DNA of 64,000 nucleotides from positions 15,065,001-15,129,000 of the forward strand of contig NC_037094.1 of NCBI RefSeq assembly GCF_002994745.2, written 5' to 3'. Position 1 is the first letter of the stretch. Each line of letters begins with the position of its first letter. This document shows positions 12,376 through 22,250 of the stretch, piece after piece. Source of the DNA: Rosa chinensis (Eukaryota; Streptophyta; Magnoliopsida; Rosales; Rosaceae). The notes beneath the pieces are model-generated. The model made no database searches and was not told the origin of the DNA. It was given only the letters and a program-made list of their open reading frames with translations. A program made the translations under genes and the position numbers.

Positions 12376-13001
12376 GTGCTTAAAATATTGCTGGCCTAAT
12401 TTATTGTCTGTTGTACTTGTACATTATAATTGTGCTCAAGCATGGAAATTAGACCAAACAAAAACTGAAGGCTTATGGAGAAATTCATGTCCTTCTGTTA
12501 TTGTGTAAATTAATCAACTATGATTTAATATTGCTTTAAATTCTTCAATTCAAAGTTGGGAATGAAGCAGGTTATTTTCTGATGTGTCTATGCATGACAC
12601 AAAATTACCTTATATCTATTATAGGGCAAACTACTGGAGACCTCAACTGCATTTTAGCTCAATACAGATGATGTTACATGCCGGGTGGAGTTTTGTGGTG
12701 CTAAATTCCACCGAGCCTAACACTTACCAACCCCCGGCACAAGTTGGGTCGAACCAGTTGTGAAATGAGCTTAAGCTTAGCTTAAATTCGGATTAGCTCC
12801 GCTTATATGTAGGACATGCTCTAGCATCAGCTTGGTTCAATTGGCTAAACAACGGACAATGTGCATATAATGTAGTTTTAGGACTTCTCAATTGGCTAAA
12901 CAACCGATAATCTGCATCAGTCAATCTGAAACTCTATTTAAGACGCCAACAAAAACTTAAAAAAATAAAATAAAAGCATATAGTACTTAAAAGGGGTACA
13001 T
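12376..13001 (+). other. 3' UTR of the E2 gene and spacer
   Basis: Probable 3' UTR to roughly 12540, then AT-rich spacer. No further gene or repeat is recognised before the SINE at 13017. Confidence 0.5.
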
Positions 13002-13016
13002 ATCTAAGTTTTGATG
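13002..13016. repeat. Left target-site duplication of the SINE
   Basis: This 15-bp segment ATCTAAGTTTTGATG recurs with one mismatch at 13127-13141, bracketing the SINE. Confidence 0.75.
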
Positions 13017-13126
13017 TCGGTGAGCTGTGACCTGTTGGTAAGTTATAAATGCAACATTGTAAAGGTTATGAGTTCAATTCTCACTGGCATATGAATGAGT
13101 CAATGAGTGGGTAGAAGAAAAAAAAA
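13017..13126 (+). mobile_element. tRNA-derived SINE
   Basis: A short element with a polymerase III A-box-like segment (GTGACCTGTTGGTAAG, about 13027-13042), a B-box-like GGTTATGAGTTCAATTC (about 13064-13080) and a terminal A run. It is flanked by a 15-bp target-site duplication differing at one base. At about 110 bp this is a complete short SINE insertion; the single mismatch suggests moderate age. Confidence 0.75.
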
Positions 13127-13343
13127 ATCTGAGTTTTGATGAAATGAGCCGAGCTAAGTCATTATTCGATGGTGCCACTTTCGGAAAGTTTCTCCTAACT
13201 TTCACAAGCAGGGTGCATTAAAGCTCCATTTTGGCTGAGTCCGATCTCTTATTTACAAACCAAAACTCTTTACTAGTCAATGGGGCTGCATATGTCGAAC
13301 ATATCCGGTTATAATTAAAACAGCATTAAATGGTAACAAGTAA

Positions 13344-13415
13344 GCCCTTATAGCTCAGTGGTAGAGCGTCAGTCTTGTAAACTGAAGGTCCGTAGTTCGA
13401 TCCTGCGTGAGGGCA
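13344..13415 (+). tRNA. tRNA-Thr(UGU): tRNA-Thr (anticodon UGU)
   Basis: A 72-nt cloverleaf: acceptor GCCCTTA pairs with TGAGGGC, D-stem GCTC/GAGC, anticodon stem TCAGT/ACTGA with loop CTTGTAA (anticodon TGT), and T-arm CGTAG-TTCGATC-CTGCG, then discriminator A. It has internal A and B boxes, no intron, a CAA motif just upstream (about 13338) and a T-run terminator from 13421. It should read ACA threonine codons. A nuclear-type functional gene is likely. Confidence 0.95.
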
Positions 13416-13420
13416 ATTAG

Positions 13421-13430
13421 TTTTTTTTTC
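13421..13430 (+). terminator. Pol III terminator of tRNA-Thr
   Basis: A run of T residues begins 6 nt after the tRNA 3' end, the standard RNA polymerase III stop signal. A second longer T tract follows at about 13440-13458. Confidence 0.75.
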
Positions 13431-13458
13431 TGTTTTTATTTTTTTTTTTTTTTTTTTT

Positions 13459-14063
13459 GTTTTCTGTTCCTTTCTCTTTTAAGTTTTTAACCCTTTTCAC
13501 TTTTTCCAGTCTTCCAAGATCCCAATCATCCTTCCTGCACTTTTAACCTCTTTAGTCTTTTAAGATCCCCCCAACTTGGGTGAAACAGCAAAAGACCATG
13601 TCACATCATACAGTTAAAACTGAGAGGTCAAGTACATCTTTTCTTTTTTCTCTGTTCTTCTGAGAAACAAGTACACAGTTGTATAGCTCTACAGTGGGCC
13701 CATTTTGGCAAATCAATCAATCAATCTTCTTGGAACTAAAAGCTGATGGATTTGTGTCCAATTTTGACAACTAAGACTGTACTGGTGTAATGTCAGTGAT
13801 TGGACCAATTGTTCATCTTCCCATATATATTTCAATTTATTGCATCATTGAAAATAGTACCTCTGGTCCTCAAAGACAAAATCTTTTTTCTTTTTTCCTA
13901 AAATAAAAAATAAAAAAATAAAGTCATGAAAGTGCAATAGAAATGGAATCTCTTTCAGAAGCTGGTATAGGAAATCTCCCTCTGGATGGTATACAACTGT
14001 TTTATTTCAGACTTTTGTATGAATTCTAGAGTAAAACTGCTTACAGAAAAAATATGGGGGGAT
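13459..14063 (-). other. Spacer and probable 3' UTR of the TIR-NB-ARC-TPR gene
   Basis: The proximal part (about 13900-14063) is the expected 3' UTR of the minus-strand gene. No other gene or clear repeat is visible. Confidence 0.5.
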
Positions 14064-17000
14064 TTATGGAGAAGTAAGAATTTGAACATTTGCAAGAAGC
14101 CTGGTGATTTTGGTAAGAGTTTCTGAAGCAGCAATGGTATCCGGGTGATCTTCACCAGAAATCGAGCTTCTAATGAAAATGGCTTTCCTAATTAGATCGT
14201 CACTTATGTCGAATTGTCCCCCTCTTAGCATTAGCTTTGCCCTGGTTTCTAGCAATGTGGCTCTTGACAGTGCAACCTCATGCCAAAGGTAGGGATTTAA
14301 CTGAGCACTGGTCTGGATGGGCCGCCAACAAAGTGATTTCACCAGCCATTTCTCAACCGGGGCTTGCAATGCTTCTCCTGCTGCTTCGAGGGCATTAGTG
14401 CATAGGCGGAGGAGTTCTAAAGCGGCCTTGCAACGAGAGAATGTGATGAATGTTCGGATTGCAAGAGGCAAGACAACTTCTTTGACAAGGAACAATAGAT
14501 CCGGCACCTTAATGTCAACGACTTTAAGGTCATGGCTAAATCCAAATATCAAGAAACATGCTGCCCAGATATGATCTGAATGTTGAGTTATTGATCCGCG
14601 GCTGATGACAGCTTGAACCACAGCTTGTGGGACTCCGGTGACTCCTCTCTTGTGAGCATATAGCTTGACGAGTTCATGAATATGGATATGGTCAGGTTTG
14701 GTACTGCTTCTGGCAATGTTGAACCTTAACAACATGGAAGTCGCTTCTGCTTCTGATCTTTTGGTGTATGATGAAGTAAAACCACAAGTTAAAGAATGCA
14801 CCAACTGTCTCCATAACCAAGTGGCTTGGTGCTTTTCTGGTATCTTGTGAGCAGCCAGAGCCAATAACGAAACTGGAATTGAGGATGGTGCAAACCAACT
14901 ACTTGCCTGGACCATTCTGGTTGCCAAGCTTCTTGGTCCATCTGCATGATCAAAAATCGAGAAACACACCTCAAAGAGTTGAAGAAGGAAAGTGTTTCGT
15001 CTCAGTGATTGAGTTTCCCTGTCACTCCATGACAAATCTTTTAAGGGCATTCTACTGGTGGTCTCCAATAGTTTACAAGGAGTTATGGGCAGCTCAGACA
15101 ATATTGAACCGACAATTGCAAGTCCTAAAGTAGAGCGTCCCAATTTCTCCTCAATAGTCCGTAAATCATCTTCTTCTGTGTTTGTGTATTCTCTTTCACT
15201 TCCCTTCATTAGTATCATTGCCTCAGCCCCAGATAAGTATGGAAGTTTCAATGGCTCCAAATTCATCAAAGAAGGAAGGCGTGTGGATATTATTATGTGC
15301 GTCTCACCACCAAAACGAGGAAGAAGATCCATAACAAGTTTGTGATCCCACCAATCCTTTTCACTTTCCAAATTATCAATCACTACCAAAAAGGGTATGT
15401 TTCTCATTAGCTCTCTGCGTACTCGAGATATGGCCGCCTCTTCCTGCTCTTCAAAGCTTTTAATTCTGTTTTTGTCTGTGCAATTCTCAACCCCAACATC
15501 CACTTCAAGAAATGACCAGAGATTCAGATAGTTCTGTCTAATATATCTGCTTTCCCCTCCTATCCATAAAACCATTTTGTACCTCTGGTGATATCTATAA
15601 GCAAATTCAAGAAGAAGCTCTGTCTTGCCAATTCCGGAGTCACCAGATACACAAGCAATCCCCTTCCCATACACAATCTTTGTTGATCTTTTTCTTCTAG
15701 CATTTCTTCCGCCACCTTTGTGCTTTGATTGGTGTTTTCTTTGAGGAAGCTCGGTGCTTTGCATCTCAATTTCTTTTTCTGACTCCTTCCATACAACCGG
15801 TTCTTTTCCTTTTCTGCTATTAATTTCCAATTTCCGTTCCCTCCGCCTCTCCTCATATGAACTGCTCTTACCCCATCCAATTGTCAAGTTCTTTCGCCTA
15901 GGTCTAGCCTTAAGCTCAAAATAATCTCTTTCTGCATCTCCTGTGACATCGCCAAAAAGAATGAATTCCAGCTCTGACAGCTCCTTCTTCCTACCAACAA
16001 AATTCTCATTTCGAGGGAAAGGGAACTCATCTTTCTCCACCTGCTCTCTCCACTTGGTCAACCTATCTACCACACTTCTCCGCCCTAATCTAATTGCTAA
16101 TAATGTGACAGCCCTTAATATACAATCTCTCCAATTACCATCCTGAGCTTCCAACTTCCACTCATCAACCCGAGAGAGGCTATGAACTGCTTCTTTCCAC
16201 TCCTTTTCCAGCCCTCCATACAAAACCCATAACTCTCCCCCATTTTTTTCCCATAGCTCTCCTCTCCTCTCAACTATATCCCTGACAAGGCAATCACTAG
16301 GGCTCAAGTCATAGAATATGGGGACCAAGTTCTTCTTGCTAGAAAAATATCTCAGTTCCTCAATGGTGTATGGATTTCTGAACGACTTCTTTGTAAGGAT
16401 AACAATGCCATAAGAAGAAACATCCATGGCCCTTTCAACAATTGCATGTTTGCGAGAGTTCCGACATCGAGATCTGTCAGATACAAAGCAACTCATCCCT
16501 TGAACTTCTAACTCAACTCGAAGCCAATTAACAAATCTAAGCAAAGAAGGTTTACGGCCATGCAAACCTATGAAAACATCACAGCTCCTCAATCTGTTAG
16601 AGGTCACTGAAAATGGACCTGGTGTATATGAGGATCCATAGCTTCTACCATGCCTTTTCTGCCTCTCTCTTAGCCCGGAATAATCATGGCCCTGGGCATG
16701 GCTGTGACTAGATATGATGCTATTAGAAATGCCAGTTGAGGAAGATGCGCGGTCAAACTTCTGATAATCGCCTGAAACAGAAGCAACTGGTGCTTGTAAC
16801 ATGTTTGCCAATGCATATCTGACATTTGCTAGAGAATCAAGGTCTGGAACTCCAGAGCTGGAACTAAGGGGATCCGTACTTAAACCAATGCTGTCACATC
16901 GGGCCTCAGACCTTGTTGATTCTGATAGTGGTTGACAAGACAGCGATCTTGGGGAGAAGAACGGCGACTGATTTGCCGAAAAGAAAGCTGAAGATGAAGA

Positions 17001-17066
17001 CGACATATTCCTTAAAGTCGTGGCCCTTAATGAACAGGACCTGGAGCTATCTTCTCCAATATCCAT
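14064..17066 (-). CDS. TIR-NB-ARC-TPR protein (XTNX/TN17-TN21-like conserved immune-type ATPase)
   Basis: A single uninterrupted 1000-residue frame. The N-terminal 155 residues are Ser-rich and unstructured. A divergent TIR domain (about 160-315) begins SCDVFIGLHG and contains NPYTIEELRYF, where Glu237 aligns with the NADase glutamate of plant TIRs. A basic linker (about 385-465) precedes an NB-ARC core with P-loop GDSGIGKTE (475-483), Walker B/kinase-2 LVVIDNLE (560-567) and RNBS-B HIIISTR (590-596). The C-terminus has TPR-like helices (ETRAKLMLRGGQFDISDDLI) instead of leucine-rich repeats. This architecture matches the small, ancient family of Arabidopsis At4g23440 and At5g56220, conserved even in monocots that lack classical TNLs, so a conserved signalling role rather than race-specific recognition is likely (inference). 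The ATG at 17066 is the first in frame. Confidence 0.92.
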   Translation of the reverse strand: MDIGEDSSRSCSLRATTLRNMSSSSSAFFSANQSPFFSPRSLSCQPLSESTRSEARCDSIGLSTDPLSSSSGVPDLDSLANVRYALANMLQAPVASVSGDYQKFDRASSSTGISNSIISSHSHAQGHDYSGLRERQKRHGRSYGSSYTPGPFSVTSNRLRSCDVFIGLHGRKPSLLRFVNWLRVELEVQGMSCFVSDRSRCRNSRKHAIVERAMDVSSYGIVILTKKSFRNPYTIEELRYFSSKKNLVPIFYDLSPSDCLVRDIVERRGELWEKNGGELWVLYGGLEKEWKEAVHSLSRVDEWKLEAQDGNWRDCILRAVTLLAIRLGRRSVVDRLTKWREQVEKDEFPFPRNENFVGRKKELSELEFILFGDVTGDAERDYFELKARPRRKNLTIGWGKSSSYEERRRERKLEINSRKGKEPVVWKESEKEIEMQSTELPQRKHQSKHKGGGRNARRKRSTKIVYGKGIACVSGDSGIGKTELLLEFAYRYHQRYKMVLWIGGESRYIRQNYLNLWSFLEVDVGVENCTDKNRIKSFEEQEEAAISRVRRELMRNIPFLVVIDNLESEKDWWDHKLVMDLLPRFGGETHIIISTRLPSLMNLEPLKLPYLSGAEAMILMKGSEREYTNTEEDDLRTIEEKLGRSTLGLAIVGSILSELPITPCKLLETTSRMPLKDLSWSDRETQSLRRNTFLLQLFEVCFSIFDHADGPRSLATRMVQASSWFAPSSIPVSLLALAAHKIPEKHQATWLWRQLVHSLTCGFTSSYTKRSEAEATSMLLRFNIARSSTKPDHIHIHELVKLYAHKRGVTGVPQAVVQAVISRGSITQHSDHIWAACFLIFGFSHDLKVVDIKVPDLLFLVKEVVLPLAIRTFITFSRCKAALELLRLCTNALEAAGEALQAPVEKWLVKSLCWRPIQTSAQLNPYLWHEVALSRATLLETRAKLMLRGGQFDISDDLIRKAIFIRSSISGEDHPDTIAASETLTKITRLLANVQILTSP

Positions 17067-18570
17067 ATCTATAAAGTCTCCTACTTCCCAAATAAATCAA
17101 ATCCAGTGCATCACCGTAAGCTATAAAAAGCCACTCTGAAATGGAAGGCATGGCACTAATCAGTTGCGAAATTCTAAACCTCATCGAAACAACTTTAAAA
17201 TGGCAACAAAATTGAATACCATTTTCCAGATGTTGGTTCTAGTGCATTGAACTATAACGCCGGAAAACAACAGTCCATATATGACAGAAAAAAATACCAG
17301 TTGAACTATAGAAGTTCAAGCCCCACACAAAGTAACACAAGGAGGAGAGCTATATAAACAGTATATGCTTAACTAGAACAAATTCCCAAACTAAATAATC
17401 TACTGTCCACCATATTTCCAACCCTATAGGGAAGTACATTCAAGCCATACAATAGCAGCCAAGAACAAAAAGTCAATACCCAAAATAGGCAGAAAGACAC
17501 ACTGGCAGCCAAAACTTCCAAAAACTTATGCTTCTGCTTCCACAAGCCATATAACCAAACTGAAACAAACTATTCATCTATACACACAGAGACCCACTTC
17601 GTAAAATCAAAGAAACCAAGTACAAGAGCATTGGCAAAGCCTGGTTTTTTTAGGCACTGTAGATCCAAATGCAACTGTTTAATACAGAAAAGAGGTTCCA
17701 AAGGAACCCCTTTTCAAATAGAACAATAAGGAATGGAACAGGAAAAGATTTCCTTTACAAAATCAGATCTGAATACTAACCAGGATTTCAAATCTAAGCC
17801 ATGAAGCCACAGAATCCATGCTTTGGGTTCAAAACAAACAACCCAGCTTCTTGAATGAAGGAGAGTATCCGAGGAAGTTCAAATTTGGGCAACACAAATC
17901 TCTGCAATGAAGTAACCAAAGCCTACGGAAAGAGAAACTATATATGAATTTTCAAACACCAAAAAGGCAAAAGAAGGGAAAGAAAGTATCTTTATCTTTT
18001 AAGCCAAAGGTCAAGTTTTTACATCCGAAGGTGGAAGTTTTGAGGCAATGCAATCGAAATTATTGGCATTCAAGGCCATACCATTTTGGTGGCAGATGAA
18101 GATTTTTTTTTTTTTTTTCCAGCAGAGATAGACAAAGTGAAGATTTATGGTGAAAGTAAATGAATGCTTACCTTTTGAGAGCCAGAAAGAAAAGGAAGAA
18201 GGAAAAAGAAAAATGAAAAATCTGGGTGGTGGTGACTCTGACTCTGTGAGAGAAAGGCACACTCTTTTCAATGCCTAACGAATCAAAATGAGATGAAATG
18301 AAGCTCAGAGAGACTCTCTCTCTAAAAGTCACTGTGTGTCTGAGAGACTGAGGAAGTGGTCTGAAAGGAAAGGAACACCGTTGGAGTGAGGAAAAAAAAT
18401 GGGCCCCAAAGAAGAGATCTGACGAGGTATGACCGGTAGGCTCCATGTTCCCTCCCTCTTCCTTTTTTTTTTTTTCAGAAAAATCCACTGGCTTTTGGGG
18501 TTTTGGGTTCACATTTTTAACTCTTTGGATTGGATTTTTGGTCACTCTGCTTCGTGTTGGTGTTTTCAAA
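17067..18570 (-). other. 5' leader and promoter region of the TIR-NB-ARC-TPR gene, with a probable leader intron
   Basis: On the minus strand, AAAG|GTAAGC at 18172/18171 is a strong splice donor within CT-rich leader-like sequence (18170-18400). The absence of open coding sequence down to the ATG at 17066 suggests a leader exon near 18172-18400 and a long 5' UTR intron. The acceptor was not fixed. No separate gene is recognised here. Confidence 0.45.
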
Positions 18571-20962
18571 TCTTTTAGGGACCCTGAAACTCAAGAGGAT
18601 TTGTATTTGGACAACATTGTGTAAATCATTGCTTTTAGTTTTTGGTGTCATATGGAGTTGTTCTGAGGATCTTCTCTTGGTTTTTGGAGTCATGTGCCAT
18701 TTGAGTTGTGAAAACAAATTCATAGTTTTGTAAGGTCCGTCGGAATAGTTTTACGGTCATAAACTTTAAATCGAATCATAAATTACGATAAACTCTAACT
18801 CTCAAAACGCCAAATGAATGAGGTTACATTCAAATTTTTTTTTTTGCGCCTGTTTTGGCTGTTGATAGAAAAATCGAGAGGACTTCAGATATGGACTAAA
18901 CTCATAAATTTTTAAATACTATTTTACTCGATTTCACACACTTTAAACCTCTGAATTCTTTGAGCGCCAAATTGAATGAGTTTTATATTTTATCATTTAC
19001 CTTTTAAATTTTTGTTTCTAATAAATTATTGATAATTCAGATGAACTACCATTTTATCATTGCTGTAAAACTTGATAACTAATTTTCCTTCTTTTACTTA
19101 ATGGAATAGGGAATCGAAATATCAATACAGTAGCTGTATGATATTATCACTCACTTCATTTACCAATAAACAAAACACTAGAAAGAATCTCGAACAAAGT
19201 TTTGCTCTTGTAAACAATAATGTATTGATGAAAGAAAAAAATCTACTGATCTCATTATCACTGTCGGCATAGCATGGTACAAGTGCACACGAATAGTTCC
19301 AAAACATGCATGCCCATGATGGCCTCCGATATTTGCCAGGTTTGGCAATTTGGCTACTGATTGGGAAGAACTGAAGTATGTCATCATAATATCTATGGCC
19401 AACATTCTTATAGATACTTCAAATCTTGGTGAGATGAATGGTAATTATTATTTTGGTTCAAAACAAAGAAAATGAAAGGGTAATTATACTTTGAATCCAA
19501 ATCTTAACGAGGTTGATGACCAATTTCCTTTTTCCACGATTACTCTCTATGAGCCGCAATAAACACCTTTTTATTTTATTTTATTAAAACGGCATATGAT
19601 AAGTACTAAACAATGCCGAATTATTGTGTACGAATGTCGTGGCTAAATTACATTTTAACCTCATCGATGAGGACGATACGTGAAACACAGTATAAATTTA
19701 AAGTGAAACATTTTGATCGTTTGGTGATGAGAAGCACAGGTTTAGAACATCTCTCTGCTCCATGAATGACATTAAATGGAGTAGGCTAGCCTAAACAGCT
19801 CTCTTTATCCATCAAAGGACTATTCCGTTGACTTCAAATCAATTTGGATTTGGCCCTTTCAAAATCGGTCCAAAACACTCTTTTGGCACTTGCTGCGAGC
19901 ACATGCTTTCATGTGAGGCTATCACACCCGAATGGACAGCTCTGATCTCTTCAACCTCATCATTGTCCACTCAATCAACGGCTTAGGTTGCAACACCTGC
20001 ATATACTTGAGAATACAAATGAAAGGATGGGGAGTTTGAAATGGTGTTGAACACAAATCCACAAATGCACATTGCCCCCAGCCCCCCACAGATTGTAGAC
20101 AGCTTGTGTTTACACAGCACAAGTATGTAGACATGACTATTGTATTATAATACTATTCAATGCTTGGTATAGTTTTTTAATAAAATATTATCGATTCCGT
20201 TTTGAATAATTTGACTTGTTAGTTGTGTTACTGTTAATTTAATTCGAAGCATTTGTTAAGTTCATTTGTTTCAACAGTATGGTCTAACAAGCGAACAAAT
20301 ATTACCATCTTTATAATTTCAAGCTTTTAAAATATTTTATAACTTTAATGCTCCTCAAACATCAACCGTTAAATTCAATCAACAATTGAAAACTGTAACT
20401 AGTTAACGGTTCAATTTCACATAATCAATCTTGTGTGCCACTAATCAAACTATAGAGCTTCCAATGGATTATTCTTGCAAATTGAGGGTTGAGTGGGGCC
20501 TTGGGAATTCAATTTCTCACCAATCACCATCCTACGTTTTGTCCAATCAACTCCCAACTAATATACATTTGTCCACTTTTGAGAAACGAGATGGATACAC
20601 TGCCAACTACTTAGACAACTACTAGGAAATATCAGAATATGATGTCAAAATGACGAAATCCCCATTCAAATAATGTGCAGACCTTGGTCTATCTGATCAC
20701 AAAACTGTCCCAAGAAGATGCAGTGTATAGCTTGGTGGATAAAATTTATATGATATCATTTATGAGCGTTACGAGTAAGTAGTAAGTTTATATAAGGAAA
20801 AAACACCAAGTCGCGGTTGCTAGGGCAGGGCCATCTCTCTGCATTTTTATCTTGATATATACGAGCAGTTTTTCCACGACAAATTATCACTGAAAAGATA
20901 GGCCAATTTTTGTGTCGAGATACTCTGATTTTTTTTTTTTTTTTAGGGAAAGATAGAACATA
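18571..20962. other. Intergenic DNA, nothing recognised
   Basis: AT-rich sequence. Open frames are short and without motifs. No repeats with clear termini were seen. Confidence 0.5.
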
Positions 20963-20970
20963 CTTTCAAT
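20963..20970. repeat. Left 8-bp target-site duplication of the hAT-type MITE
   Basis: CTTTCAAT is repeated exactly at 21182-21189. Confidence 0.8.
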
Positions 20971-21181
20971 CAATGGCGGATCCAAAAAAGTTTCTTAGGT
21001 AAGGCAAGATTCAAGGAAAACAAGAAAAATCCAGCCTAGGTAAGGCAAGATTCATATGGTTTTGCCATTTTCTGCTATGTTTTAGGTAGCTTCCTTCAGC
21101 CAACATATATAAATCAAGGTAAACAAGAAAAACTCAGTCTAGGCAAGTGCCCAAGCTGGCCTATATATGGCTCTGCCCCTG
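20971..21181. mobile_element. hAT-type MITE, 211 bp
   Basis: The element begins CAATGGCGGATCCA, and the reverse complement of its end begins CAGGGGCAGAGCCA, an imperfect 14-bp TIR of the common plant hAT CAGTGGCGGAGCCA type. Exact 8-bp direct repeats CTTTCAAT flank it, the hAT hallmark. Inside, AGGTAAGGCAAGATTCA is repeated at about 21000 and 21040. There is no coding capacity, so it is non-autonomous. Confidence 0.85.
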
Positions 21182-21189
21182 CTTTCAAT
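21182..21189. repeat. Right 8-bp target-site duplication of the hAT-type MITE
   Basis: CTTTCAAT, identical to 20963-20970. Confidence 0.8.
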
Positions 21190-21208
21190 CAATCGAAAAC
21201 AAACATTG

Positions 21209-21226
21209 GGGGGGGGGGGGGGGGGG
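21209..21226 (+). repeat. Poly-G tract
   Basis: A run of about 18 consecutive G bases, rare in this AT-rich sequence. It lies 20 bp from the right TSD of the hAT MITE and marks the left edge of a GC-rich block. Confidence 0.9.
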
Positions 21227-21229
21227 ACA

Positions 21230-22250
21230 TAAACCGCAACCCCAAGAAAACGCGGTTACAGATACCATCAGGCCAATGGGCCCAAACTCTAACCACAATA
21301 CACCTCCTACCAAGGCTACTTTGAACCGATGATCCCGAACGTTCCAGTAGTACCTCGTAGTCGACAGCCAAATGACTGCATCCTCTTCAACACCGTGTCT
21401 AAAAAGTACCAGACCACATGTAAAGGATCGCTTGTCAGCAGATCGACCACCATAGTAAACCAGATTTGAACCAAATCATTCTTGGGAAAGACACCATTTA
21501 CATGGCATAGCACATAGACCCAATCTTAGCTCAAAAGAGTAGGAGCACAACCCTACCTCAAAGGAGTATGAACTTATTAACCCTAACCAAAACCGTACCT
21601 GAAAAAACAAAACCCTAACAAAAACCAAAATGAAAGCATTGTAACCCACAATCCGCCGCTAAGCTTCAGTCACTGGACCATAAATAACGGCCGCCGTCGC
21701 TGGATTAGAGTTGGCTTTGTCGCTCCACCCCACTGCAGATCTGATATGTGATAAGCCCCAAACGTCAAAACCCAACCATCGTAGCCCTCTTCCCCGCCAA
21801 TAGAACAAAGCGGCCTGAAACAACCTCCTCCGAGAACCCACAAGCTCCGCAGCCTCCCGTCGACCCCCAACACAGAAAACCAAACCCAACAGTGGCGTAA
21901 ACCAACTCTGCTATCCCACCCAGCGCCAGGCACTCCTGTTTCGGACAAAGGTCTGCACAACCCGATCAGATCGCAGCCGCACCGTACCCTTGACCAGATT
22001 GGAACCATCATTAGCTAAGTCGCTGACCTCAAACAAGGTAGAGGAAAGTCGCCTGCAAAGCTTCAGCCTCCACTACCTCGCAGACACCAAATACCTGTCC
22101 GACAATAGGCACTGTACACCGGCGAGACCAGAGGCCCACACCAGAGCAGGGGCGCCGCCGGACGAGACCGTTCAACCCACACCGAGAAAACCCAAAGTTT
22201 AAGAGGAAAACCTTAGGTCTTCCGATAAATCCTGATAAACCACACATAGT
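21230..22250. other. GC-rich block of repeat-like origin, unclassified
   Basis: About 1 kb clearly more GC-rich than both flanks. Its right half (21640-22210) reads on the minus strand as protein-like but interrupted sequence in several frames (short segments of 60-113 codons) with no domain I recognise. It could be a degraded LINE or captured gene sequence. No termini or target-site duplication were found. Confidence 0.35.

Noticed and set aside
14317..15345. Plus-strand open frames opposite the TIR-NB-ARC-TPR gene
   Set aside because: They are shadows of the long minus-strand coding sequence and contain no domains.
19655..19690. Hammerhead-ribozyme-like string (CGATGAGGACGATACGTGAAAC)
   Set aside because: The core reads CGATGA instead of CTGATGA, the stem next to GAAAC does not pair properly, and no helix I or III partners were found around the upstream GTC.
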